A DNA stretch of 63,048 bases from Thermoplasmata archaeon. GTDB lineage: Archaea > Thermoplasmatota > Thermoplasmata > Thermoplasmatales > Thermoplasmataceae. The first letter of the stretch is position 1; each line of letters opens with the position of its first letter. This document shows positions 18,225 to 26,736 of this stretch, in pieces. A program made the position numbers and the translations under genes. The notes beneath the pieces were generated by a model. That model saw nothing but the letters and a program-made list of their open reading frames with translations. It had not been told where the DNA came from and did no database searches. The stretch covers positions 1 through 63,048 of the forward strand of contig JAKAVO010000007.1 of the NCBI GenBank assembly GCA_021817255.1, given 5' to 3'.

Positions 18225-20174
18225 TCACTTTTCAGACTGTTTCCTCAATATGTTAATGGCTTCCTGAATTTCCGCTACAGATGCCTCGTTCTCCAGTGTG
18301 CTAACATCTCCGGGAATCTGGCCGGTGTAGACAGCCTTCACCACCCTTCTCATTATTTTCCCGCTTCTTGTTTTTGGTACTGCTTTTACAAAGTGGATTT
18401 CATCAGGGACGAGTATTGGGCCCATTGTTTCCCTTATTCCTTTTTTCAGCTTCTCGATCAGCGCTTTGTCTGCAGTAACACCTTCCTTTGTGATGACGAA
18501 TGCCACGACAGCCTCTCCCTTGACGGCATCTGGCTTGCCAAAAACAGCAGATTCAGCAACCTCTTTCATTGACACAAGAGCATCCTCTATCTCTATAGTT
18601 CCTATCCTGTGGCCTGAAACCTTGATGACTTCATCGGCCCTTCCAAGGAGCCAGTAGTATCCATCGGAGTCCCTCATTGCATAATCCCCGTTGTAATATT
18701 TCCCCGGGAATTTTGAGAAATAGACAGATTTGTACCTTTCCGGATCATTGTTCAGCCCAAGCATGAGCCCGGGCCATGGCCTCTTTATTGCGATGAAGCC
18801 TTTTGTGTTATCCCCTAACTCTTTGCCCGCTTCATCGAGAATGACCGGATCTATGCCTGGCATAGGGAAAGTCGCAGAGCCCGGCTTCAGTGACCCGACT
18901 CCCAGCTGTGTTGCAGGCGAGATTATAAATCCACCTGTTTCAGTCTGCCAGTATGTGTCCACTATGGGGCACCTGGATTTGCCAATGGTCTTGAAATACC
19001 ACTGCCACGCGGCAGGGTTAATAGGCTCGCCAACAGTGCCGAGAACACGAAGGCTGTCGAGATCGTGCTTTGCCGGGTATAAATCGCCATACCTCATTAG
19101 CATCCTTATTGCTGTTGGTGAGGTGTAAAGCAGGTTGACACCGTATCTTTCAATAATATCCCACATCCTGTCCGGTTCGGGATAATTGATTGCTCCCTCA
19201 TAGATTACTGAAGTAAGCCCCAGCAGGAGAGGCGCAAATACAATGTAACTGTGCCCTGTTACCCATCCTATATCAGCAGCACACCACCATCTGTCGTCTT
19301 CCTGGGGGTTAAATGCCCACTTGAGGGTGTTTGCCACCCAGACACTATAGCCTCCATTTCCATGGACAACTCCTTTTGGCTTGCCAGTTGTGCCTGATGT
19401 ATACAGTATGAAAAGCGCATCGTTGGAGTCCATTCTCTCCGGTTCTACGAAAACGTTCTGATCCGCTGTGATCTCGTGGTACCAGTAGTCCCGCCCTTCA
19501 ACCATCTCCACCTTGTTCTCTGTATTTCGGACAACGATTACTTCCTCAACGGTAGATGCCAGTTCAACAGCTTCGTCCACAATTTTTTTCAGATCTATGA
19601 GCTTGCCACCCCGGTTTGCACCGTCCGCTGTCACAACAATCTTTGCGCCACAGTCAGTAATTCTGTCTGCCAGTGCATTTGCTCCAAATCCTGAAAAGAC
19701 AAGCGTAAATGCAACTCCTATTCTTGCAGCGCCCAGCATTGCCACTGTTGCTTCAATGATCATTGGCATGTAAATGGCGATCTTGTCACCTTTCTTGAGC
19801 CCGGCATCCTGAAGGGCTTTTGCAAAGGCGTTGACTCTCTTTAGAAGCCCGTGGTATGTTACAATCTTTTCCTTGCCTGACTCCCCAACCCAGATAAATG
19901 CCGCCTTATTCCTCCTGTGGCTTTTTAGGTGCCGGTCAAGTGCATTATATGTTACATTCAGTTTCCCATTTGTAAACCATCTGAAAAACGGGGGGTTTGA
20001 ATCGTCAAGGACTTTGTCCCACTTGCTGTACCAGTCAATTATATTTGCGTGTTCGTTCCAGAATTCATCAGGCTTTTCGAGGGACATTTTATGGAATGCC
20101 TCGTAATTTCCCCTGTGATGGGATATGTACTCATCAACAGGCAACGAACTCCTATTCTCATTTGTTTCGGCCAT
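18225..20174 (-). CDS. acs: Acetyl-CoA synthetase (AMP-forming)
   Basis: A protein of 649 residues from the chosen start. It activates acetate to acetyl-CoA via acetyl-AMP. The motifs are LFILYTSGTTGKPKGVVH (P-loop of adenylate-forming enzymes), DTYWQTETGG, YNGDYAMRDSDGYYWLLGRA and the C-terminal PKTRSGKIMRR with the catalytic lysine. The open frame extends upstream to 20213, but a TATA-like CTTAAAATAC (20195-20205, minus) lies about 25 bases before the ATG at 20174, which points to a leaderless message starting MAETNENRSS. It forms an acetate-use unit with the SatP-like transporter. Confidence 0.95.
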   Translation of the reverse strand: MAETNENRSSLPVDEYISHHRGNYEAFHKMSLEKPDEFWNEHANIIDWYSKWDKVLDDSNPPFFRWFTNGKLNVTYNALDRHLKSHRRNKAAFIWVGESGKEKIVTYHGLLKRVNAFAKALQDAGLKKGDKIAIYMPMIIEATVAMLGAARIGVAFTLVFSGFGANALADRITDCGAKIVVTADGANRGGKLIDLKKIVDEAVELASTVEEVIVVRNTENKVEMVEGRDYWYHEITADQNVFVEPERMDSNDALFILYTSGTTGKPKGVVHGNGGYSVWVANTLKWAFNPQEDDRWWCAADIGWVTGHSYIVFAPLLLGLTSVIYEGAINYPEPDRMWDIIERYGVNLLYTSPTAIRMLMRYGDLYPAKHDLDSLRVLGTVGEPINPAAWQWYFKTIGKSRCPIVDTYWQTETGGFIISPATQLGVGSLKPGSATFPMPGIDPVILDEAGKELGDNTKGFIAIKRPWPGLMLGLNNDPERYKSVYFSKFPGKYYNGDYAMRDSDGYYWLLGRADEVIKVSGHRIGTIEIEDALVSMKEVAESAVFGKPDAVKGEAVVAFVITKEGVTADKALIEKLKKGIRETMGPILVPDEIHFVKAVPKTRSGKIMRRVVKAVYTGQIPGDVSTLENEASVAEIQEAINILRKQSEK

Positions 20175-20194
20175 GCAATGTATATGAGGCATAC

Positions 20195-20205
20195 TGTATT
20201 TTAAG
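20195..20205 (-). promoter_or_regulatory. TATA-like box of acs
   Basis: CTTAAAATAC on the minus strand lies about 25 bases from the ATG at 20174. This spacing decides the start codon and suggests a leaderless transcript. Confidence 0.45.
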
Positions 20206-20486
20206 TTTTTCAACTACAATTTTCTTTAAAAACCCTATCGGTAAATTGGCTTCCGGAAATGGCTGAATGAACTTGAAACTGTTTGAACCGTAAACATAAA
20301 TGATCGCTGTTCTAAGGCATGCAGAAATGAAAATTTCCGTAATGTGTATTGATCAATATGTGCCAGTGTTCGTATGGCTATGCAATTCACCATGGAGGAA
20401 ACGGTGAATGTAATCATTTTGCAAATTGGTGGTTGCAAGGAGGCATTATAACAAAAGTCTGGGTTGGCAGATATGGCAAAAGTTTG

Positions 20487-20497
20487 TTTAAATACTT
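20487..20497 (+). promoter_or_regulatory. TATA-like box before the structured leader
   Basis: TTTAAATACTT is a good archaeal TATA match. Transcription would begin about 25 bases downstream near 20515-20522, leaving some 225 bases before the protease ATG. Confidence 0.45.
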
Positions 20498-20565
20498 ATC
20501 AACAAACCTTAATTAAAATGTATTGATATCTGACACGCCCTGAAATTAGTATAGATGATCTCATG

Positions 20566-20740
20566 ATTTTATATGGCGACACAGGGTATAAAAATCGCCT
20601 CGCCATATGGGCCTCTGCACCAGTATAGGATCTAATTCCTGCTATGAAATGCCGATCAGAGGCTGGCGAAAAAGTCCCCGTGGGTCAGAGGAACCAGGAA
20701 AATGAATGGTTCCCGTTAGAACGGGGAAAAGATCAAGAGG
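20566..20740 (+). ncRNA. Candidate structured leader RNA or ncRNA upstream of the site-2 protease gene
   Basis: Several perfect stems follow each other: ATATGGCGA (20571-20579) with TCGCCATAT (20600-20608); GCCTCTG (20611-20617) with CAGAGGC (20657-20663); CCCCGT (20676-20681) with ACGGGG (20721-20726), the last pair enclosing GGAACCA (20690-20696) with TGGTTCC (20707-20713). I looked for RNase P, SRP and known riboswitch signatures and saw none. It could be a cis-acting leader of the membrane protease gene or an independent small RNA. Folding is read by eye; no energy calculation was made. Confidence 0.45.
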
Positions 20741-20746
20741 CTATCC

Positions 20747-21835
20747 ATGGAAAACAGTGAGAAAGTTGGACTCGAAAATCCTAAGGTTCGGGAAGTAGTT
20801 GATATAGTTAGAAACTATATTTATACATACGAAATAGAGGTAAATCCACTTTCAATTAAATTTATGTTTCTCGATTCAGATAATCCCCTTATTACGAAGA
20901 AATTTGCTGAGTTAAGCCAGAAGCTTGTTGCTATGGGGTATATTCCCCAGATGGTGAACAGTTATGAGCATTATGTTCTGGTAACTATTGGGGAACGCAG
21001 GAAATTTGTCTCAAACAAAGTGAACCTGGTCATGCTCATTTTGACAATTTTTTCAACCCTGTATGCTGGCTATTACTTTTCCGGGGATTTTGTGGCACCT
21101 GGAAATGATGTTTTCTGGAGAACTGTTTTTTACGGCTTTATTTTCTTCACCCTTCCTCTGCTTACCATACTTGGTGTCCATGAATTCGGGCACTTTATTG
21201 TTGCAAAGCATTACAATATAAGGGCGTCACTCCCATTCTTCATACCCTTTATCCCTCTGGCATACTCAATAGGGACATTTGGGGCATTCATTTCATTGCG
21301 GGACCCGTTTCCAAACAGGAAAGTTATGACAAATATTGGCGCTGCAGGCCCAATTGCAGGTTTTACTACTGCCGTTCCCCTTCTATTTGTTGCAAATTAC
21401 CTGCAAAAGACTATGCCTCTTTATAAGCACTATATTCCTTATTATTTGCATTATCCGTTTGTATATCATATATTCGGGCTTTTTATGCCAGTCAACACAC
21501 CATTTTTCCCTATGACCATGTCCGTCTGGGTTGGAATATTTGCCACTGCGCTTAATTTATTCCCTGTTGGGCAGCTTGATGGAGGCCACATTGCAAGGGG
21601 CATGCTCGGAAGAAAGGCAATTTACCTGAGCTATTTTTTCATTATGGTTCTTTTCTACCTTGGCCTGAGCTATACCGGATGGCTCCTTATAGCAATACTT
21701 GTCCTCGTCCTCGGCTTGAACCATCCTCCTGCACTTGATGACACCTCTTCTGTGGGTGCGCTTGAAATTGCAGTTGGCGTTCTGGTGCTCATACTGTTCA
21801 TATTGTCATTTACCCCTGTGCCTATTTACATCTGA
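20747..21835 (+). CDS. Site-2 protease-like membrane metalloprotease (M50)
   Basis: A protein of 362 residues. An N-terminal soluble domain (about 1-85) is followed by six or more hydrophobic helices. The zinc motif is VHEFGHFIVAKH (HExxH), and the second motif LFPVGQLDGGH (NxxPxxxLDG type) supplies the third ligand aspartate. These enzymes cut proteins inside the membrane, often to release regulators. The substrate is unknown. The gene follows a long structured leader with its own TATA box, unusual in this leaderless-rich genome, which hints at post-transcriptional control. Confidence 0.92.
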   Translation: MENSEKVGLENPKVREVVDIVRNYIYTYEIEVNPLSIKFMFLDSDNPLITKKFAELSQKLVAMGYIPQMVNSYEHYVLVTIGERRKFVSNKVNLVMLILTIFSTLYAGYYFSGDFVAPGNDVFWRTVFYGFIFFTLPLLTILGVHEFGHFIVAKHYNIRASLPFFIPFIPLAYSIGTFGAFISLRDPFPNRKVMTNIGAAGPIAGFTTAVPLLFVANYLQKTMPLYKHYIPYYLHYPFVYHIFGLFMPVNTPFFPMTMSVWVGIFATALNLFPVGQLDGGHIARGMLGRKAIYLSYFFIMVLFYLGLSYTGWLLIAILVLVLGLNHPPALDDTSSVGALEIAVGVLVLILFILSFTPVPIYI

Positions 21836-21890
21836 ATGAATGTAGATAATGCATAACAACATTTATTATTAGAATTAGATATTGACAGGA

Positions 21891-23048
21891 ATGGCAGATG
21901 ATGCATCAAATATTGAAAAATACGTTATTTCAATGAGAAGGCAATTTCACGAGTATCCGGAACTGAGCTTTCAGGAAGAGCAGACAGAGGGAGTTATTGC
22001 TGAAGAGCTTGAGGGCATGGGCCTGAGGCCTGTTCTTGTTCCAAAGGGTGGCCTGTACGCAGACATAAAAGGAGGGACAGAGGGAAAGACTGTTGCTTTG
22101 AGGGCAGACATGGACGCACTTCCAGTAAGGGAAGAAAATGATATACCGTTCAAATCAAGGAATGACGGGGTAATGCATGCATGTGGCCACGATGCGCATA
22201 TGGCTATGTTGCTTGGCGTTGCAAAATCGCTTATGCAGAAAAGGGATCAGTTTAACGGAACCGTAAGGCTGCTCTTCCAGAGGGCAGAAGAAATGCCACC
22301 TGGCGGTGCAGTGGAACTTATTAAGGCAGGTGCCCTCAAAAATGTGGACTGTGTAGTTGGGCAGCACGTTATGTCAGATGCACCGGCAGGGATCGTAGCT
22401 GTATTCCAGAAAGAATGCATGGCAAATGCGGATGAATTCAGGATCAGGATACACAGCAAAGGCGGGCATGGTGCCTATCCGCATACCGGGGTGGATACCC
22501 TGATGATAGGCTCAATGCTTGTAGTCCAGGCACAGACAATTGTTTCGCGTATGCTTGACCCGACAGAAGCTGCTGTGGTTACATTCGGGAAAATGGATTC
22601 AGGCTTCAGGTACAATATTATTGCCGCCCATACTGATCTTAGAGGAACTGTGAGAACTTTCTCTGAAGCTGGAAGGGACAAATGCGAAAAATCACTAAAG
22701 GAAATGGCGGCAAACCTCTGCAAGACATATGGTGCAGAATTTGAGTTTGAATTTCTCAGGGGATATCCAGCGCTTATAAACAACCCGGAGATAGTTTCAG
22801 TCGTTGAAAGCGTTGCGAGAAAAGTTGTGGGCGAGAAGAACATAATTCATCCCAAGCCACAGATGGGGGGAGAGGACTTTGCCTATTATGCACAGCAGGT
22901 CCCCAGTGCTTTCTACTTCCTGGGCACAACAGATAAAAATGAAACGAATCCTGGTGCAAACCATTCTCCCCAGTTTTCCATTGATGAGTCAGCACTTTCA
23001 AAGGGCACAAGGCTGATGGAGGAAATAGCACTCAAACTTCTTTTGTAA
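21891..23048 (+). CDS. M20-family metal-dependent amidohydrolase/carboxypeptidase
   Basis: A protein of 385 residues. Metal-binding and catalytic motifs: RADMDALPVREEN, MHACGHDAHMAMLLG and FQRAEEMPPGGA (usually FQPAEE; here R for P), then KGGHGAYPHTGVD in the dimer lid domain and MGGEDFAYYAQQVPSAFYFLG. It hydrolyses N-acyl amino acids or peptides in the cytoplasm. The frame is open from a TTG at 21882, but TTTATTATT (21862-21870) lies about 25 bases before the ATG at 21891, favouring a leaderless start there. It is separate from the following repair operon. Confidence 0.92.
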   Translation: MADDASNIEKYVISMRRQFHEYPELSFQEEQTEGVIAEELEGMGLRPVLVPKGGLYADIKGGTEGKTVALRADMDALPVREENDIPFKSRNDGVMHACGHDAHMAMLLGVAKSLMQKRDQFNGTVRLLFQRAEEMPPGGAVELIKAGALKNVDCVVGQHVMSDAPAGIVAVFQKECMANADEFRIRIHSKGGHGAYPHTGVDTLMIGSMLVVQAQTIVSRMLDPTEAAVVTFGKMDSGFRYNIIAAHTDLRGTVRTFSEAGRDKCEKSLKEMAANLCKTYGAEFEFEFLRGYPALINNPEIVSVVESVARKVVGEKNIIHPKPQMGGEDFAYYAQQVPSAFYFLGTTDKNETNPGANHSPQFSIDESALSKGTRLMEEIALKLLL

Positions 23049-23102
23049 AAACACAACATTAAAACTTATAAAACGATTTAATATACTTACAGATATTTGA
23101 CC

Positions 23103-24104
23103 ATGGATTTCGTTGAAAAATACAATAATTTCCTCGTGAAAAACAGGGACAGCATAAGGCGAAGCCTCATACTGCACGAGGAGGATCCGGCCTATATTTA
23201 TTTCAGGGACAGGGTGATGAAACAATTCCATCCCCTTCCGGAACAGCAAAACCCTTCTCTTAAGATCAGTGCGACCGATGGGTCAGAATTCTCAAGGGAA
23301 TTGTACAACGGACAGAAACTTGTAACGGCAAGGGCAATATCTCTTGTTGATGAAAATGAACTGGAGGAGGATGCCTTTCATCTCCTCAGGGTTGAGCGGG
23401 AACAGAAAAGTGAGCTGATAAAGAGGATAATGGAAAATCTCGAACATGAGGTCGCTACAAGATCCATCCTGGAGAATGGAGCCCGGATATGCCTGATGGA
23501 TGGTTCCCTGTCCGGAAGGCTTTACTGGAAAACAAAGAGGTTTGATACCGATCTTCCGGATATATATTCAGATTATGCCTCAAAATTGACAAACTTCATC
23601 AATGCTGTTGTTGAAAAAAAAGTGGTCCTCATATTTGTAGGAAAGAGTTCTGACACAACAATTTTCAAAAGGAGCCTGATGGGACAGGATCCTAACGTGC
23701 CTGCCAGCGTAAAAAACCAGTCAATAACTGATCACCTTCTTATAAAGTCAATAGTGAGGGAGCCGGGTTACACTGAGCCAATACAGGTGGAAAGGGAAAT
23801 CTCAAAGAATGAAAAGGTCTCTTTTTATACAATGCATATTCTTCCTTCAGTAAATGATACGCCAATGAAGATAGATTTTATAATACCGGATGATTCAACT
23901 ATAAGCCACACAGATATAGTATCATGGATGATGTGGGGGTATACAGGGTTGAAGAACCACAATTTATGGATTTCCCTTGCTGACAAGAAGGTGAAGTTCC
24001 ACAGGGAAGAGACTGAGGATGTGATAATGAGGCTGTTTATAAAAATGGCGGGGTCAGAATATGTTGAAACGAGAGGTGAAAGGCGCGCAAGAATCAGGTT
24101 TTGA
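23103..24104 (+). CDS. nurA: NurA 5'-3' nuclease
   Basis: A protein of 333 residues. The NurA domain is recognised by the first catalytic aspartate in SATDGSEFSRELYNG, followed by ARAISLV, and by ICLMDGSLSGRLYW (second aspartate). NurA works with HerA to resect DNA ends, producing 3' tails for recombination after Mre11-Rad50 opens the break. The frame opens at TTG 23097, but TTTAATATA about 25 bases before the ATG at 23103 fits a leaderless start there. It is the first of four repair genes, nurA-herA-mre11-rad50, and its 3' end overlaps herA by 44 bases. Confidence 0.93.
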   Translation: MDFVEKYNNFLVKNRDSIRRSLILHEEDPAYIYFRDRVMKQFHPLPEQQNPSLKISATDGSEFSRELYNGQKLVTARAISLVDENELEEDAFHLLRVEREQKSELIKRIMENLEHEVATRSILENGARICLMDGSLSGRLYWKTKRFDTDLPDIYSDYASKLTNFINAVVEKKVVLIFVGKSSDTTIFKRSLMGQDPNVPASVKNQSITDHLLIKSIVREPGYTEPIQVEREISKNEKVSFYTMHILPSVNDTPMKIDFIIPDDSTISHTDIVSWMMWGYTGLKNHNLWISLADKKVKFHREETEDVIMRLFIKMAGSEYVETRGERRARIRF

Positions 24105-25608
24105 ACTGGGATATGTGACTGGCCAGAGCGAGAGTGAATACTTTCAGTTTGTAATAAGCCCGGATGCAGTGTTGAAGAGATGGGAATATATTACGGTTGA
24201 ACAGAATGGAAGAAAGATAATAGGAAGAGTGGAGAAACTGTTGTCTTTCAGTGATCTCATCAGCCAGAACATTGATTTTCAGACAGTGAAAAAACTGAAC
24301 AGCACAAAGATAAGGGAAGTCGTGGATGTTGCCAAGGCCAGAACTGTCGGTTCAATAACGGATGACGGGAGGGTCCTGAAAAGCAACAGGGAACTGATAC
24401 GCCCCGGGACAGGCGTTAAAAGATCAACAGAAGTGGAAATGAAAACACTTTTTGGATATAGCCAGGATGGAAGCCTGGAACTGGGTTCACTCACTGATTA
24501 TGAGAATGTCAAAACAGGGATTTCGATTAATGGAATGAGAAGGCATGTTGCAATTATGGCCCAGACGGGTGCTGGAAAAAGCAATGCTGCTGCAGTCCTC
24601 ATTGAGGAACTTGCAAAGGCAGGCGCAACAATAGTTGTCCTCGATCCGCATGCAGATTATTCCCTTATGAAAGCAAGCAGATCCATGGCTGATATCACCA
24701 GGGTGTTTAAAACACCTATGAGCACGGGCCGCTATGGGACTGAGCTGAACTCACTCACGGAGAGGTTTTCCCTGAGGTTTCAGGATCTTGAAGAGGACGA
24801 TCTGTTCAACATAATGAGAATAGACGAGCAGTGGACAAATATGAGGGAAATCGTCAGGAGGCTGTATGCAAATGTCAAGGGAAAGGGGAGTTTTGAAGAT
24901 TTTATCAGGGCATACGAATCAATGCCGCTTCAGGACAAGTCGAAGATAGCAGGCAGGATAGCCCTGTTGAAAGCAGTAAAAGATATTTTCACAGACGTAA
25001 CAACGCCGGTGGAATCTTACCTTAGGCCAGGGCAGCTGTCCATCCTTGATCTTTCAGGGCTTGACCAGGATATAATATCATATTTCTGCCTGAAGATCCT
25101 GGATGAGGTCTACGATCAGAAAACATCCGGGAATTTCAAATATCCTGTTTTCTTCTTTATAGAAGAGGCACATAACTTCGTCGGCAGGGAAACTGTTGGC
25201 AAGCTGCCGGTCCTCATTAAAAAGATAGCATCAGAAGGCAGAAAGTTCGGCACATTCCTTGTTGTTATCACCCAGAGACCTGGCAAGATCGACCAGGATG
25301 TGCTCAGCCAGTGCAATTCGCAGATTATTCTAAGGGTTACCAATCCCATGGATCAGAGGGCAATCGAGGAATCATGCGAAAGCGTCAGCGAGTCCATCAT
25401 TAATGATCTCCCCTCACTTAACACTGGAGAAGCAGTGCTTGTTGGCGAATTTGTAAGATTCCCGGTGATCGTGAAGGTCAGGCGGAGGGAAACAAGAGAG
25501 GGTGGAGGGGATGTGGATATACTCCCACTAATGAAGGAATCCAGAATTCTCAGGGAAAAGGCATCATCTCCGGAAAAGAACCGGGACTTTATCAGGGGGC
25601 TGACATGA
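24061..25608 (+). CDS. herA: HerA bipolar DNA helicase/translocase
   Basis: A protein of 515 residues. The N-terminal HAS-barrel (about 1-100; GYVTGQSESEYFQFV) is followed by a FtsK/HerA ATPase: Walker A MAQTGAGKSNAAAVL, Walker B FFFIEEAHNF, and ITQRPGKIDQDVLSQCNSQI toward the C-terminus. The hexamer pumps DNA through NurA for end resection. Its start overlaps the nurA end by 44 bases and its stop touches the mre11 start, so translation is probably coupled. A GTG at 24076 is an alternative start. Confidence 0.95.
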   Translation: MLKREVKGAQESGFELGYVTGQSESEYFQFVISPDAVLKRWEYITVEQNGRKIIGRVEKLLSFSDLISQNIDFQTVKKLNSTKIREVVDVAKARTVGSITDDGRVLKSNRELIRPGTGVKRSTEVEMKTLFGYSQDGSLELGSLTDYENVKTGISINGMRRHVAIMAQTGAGKSNAAAVLIEELAKAGATIVVLDPHADYSLMKASRSMADITRVFKTPMSTGRYGTELNSLTERFSLRFQDLEEDDLFNIMRIDEQWTNMREIVRRLYANVKGKGSFEDFIRAYESMPLQDKSKIAGRIALLKAVKDIFTDVTTPVESYLRPGQLSILDLSGLDQDIISYFCLKILDEVYDQKTSGNFKYPVFFFIEEAHNFVGRETVGKLPVLIKKIASEGRKFGTFLVVITQRPGKIDQDVLSQCNSQIILRVTNPMDQRAIEESCESVSESIINDLPSLNTGEAVLVGEFVRFPVIVKVRRRETREGGGDVDILPLMKESRILREKASSPEKNRDFIRGLT

Positions 25609-26736
25609 GTGGCACGGTTCATGCATATATCCGACACACACCTGGGTTCTGTACAGTATGGGATTCCTGAAAGGGAGAACGATTTCTACGAAGCCTTCAG
25701 GGAGGGAATTCAAGTTGGTATTGATAAAGAAGTTGATTTCATTATTCATTCCGGTGATTTTTTCGATTCTGCAAGGCCTTCAAACAGGGCTCTCAGGGTG
25801 GCAGAGGAAGCAATGGTACTGCTTCAAAAGAGCAGTATACCAGTTTTTTCCATAGCAGGCGATCACGACAGGCCAAAAGTCAGGGATAATCCGTCACACA
25901 TTCTATTCGACCTTTTCGGGCTGAAGATAATGGGAATGGACGGATTTCAAGGCACTGTTTTCAGAAAGGGCGGTGAAGAGGTGTTTATTGGCGGAGTAGG
26001 CAACATGAAGATGTTCATGAGGGAAAAACTCAAGGATGAATATGACAAAGCAAGCATGGAAGCTGCAAACCACAAAATATCCGTTTTCATGTCGCATCAG
26101 GGCATATCGCCAATGTTTCCGCCAGAAAGTTCGGAAGCAAGGGAAGATCAGCTTCCGGTTAACTACAACTACCTTGCCTTCGGCCATGTCCATCAGTTCA
26201 ACAGGAGAATGATAGGCAGGGCTTTATTCAGTTACGCAGGCTCAACGGAAGTGAAAAGCACAAATGAAATATCCGGCCTGGAGAGGCAGGGAAAGGGTGT
26301 GAATATAATTGAAACGGATGGTGAAAATACTGAACTTGAGAGGGTTATCCTGAAAAGCGTGAGGGTTCAGAAAGATCTGACTGGAACTATGGACGAATGC
26401 TTTGGGAAACTTGATGCCCTGAATGCCAAAGAATATGGAAAGAAGCCAGTAATAACAATGCACATCCACGGCAAGCCGAATATTAAATATCTGCGTGAAA
26501 AGCTTTCAGAATACAAAGAGAAATTTATCATACGGCAGCCAATTATAGAAGAAAACCCGGATGCTGTCCTTCTTGCACCATCTTTTGAGGAAAATATTGA
26601 ATCCATATTTGCAAAATACTTTTCGGATGAGAAAAAGGGGCATATGGCGCTTTCCATATACAATCTTATAAAAGACGGCAGGAACAGCGATGATGATATA
26701 ATGAAGATCTGCGGGGAAGTGCTCAATGATAATTGA
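25609..26736 (+). CDS. mre11: Mre11 nuclease subunit
   Basis: A protein of 375 residues. Calcineurin-like phosphoesterase motifs run in order: FMHISDTHLGS (I), IHSGDFFDSARPSNRA (II), AGDHDRPK (III, usually GNHD; here GDHD), MSHQG (IV) and AFGHVHQFNR (V). With Rad50 it senses and trims DNA double-strand breaks. The start is a GTG directly after the herA TGA, supported by the four-gene order. The stop overlaps rad50 by 11 bases. Confidence 0.95.
   Translation: MARFMHISDTHLGSVQYGIPERENDFYEAFREGIQVGIDKEVDFIIHSGDFFDSARPSNRALRVAEEAMVLLQKSSIPVFSIAGDHDRPKVRDNPSHILFDLFGLKIMGMDGFQGTVFRKGGEEVFIGGVGNMKMFMREKLKDEYDKASMEAANHKISVFMSHQGISPMFPPESSEAREDQLPVNYNYLAFGHVHQFNRRMIGRALFSYAGSTEVKSTNEISGLERQGKGVNIIETDGENTELERVILKSVRVQKDLTGTMDECFGKLDALNAKEYGKKPVITMHIHGKPNIKYLREKLSEYKEKFIIRQPIIEENPDAVLLAPSFEENIESIFAKYFSDEKKGHMALSIYNLIKDGRNSDDDIMKICGEVLNDN

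Noticed and set aside
20566-20740. RNase P or SRP RNA
   Set aside because: Too short, and the conserved core motifs of archaeal RNase P (CR I and CR V) and SRP helix 8 are not visible. Kept only as an unassigned structured RNA.
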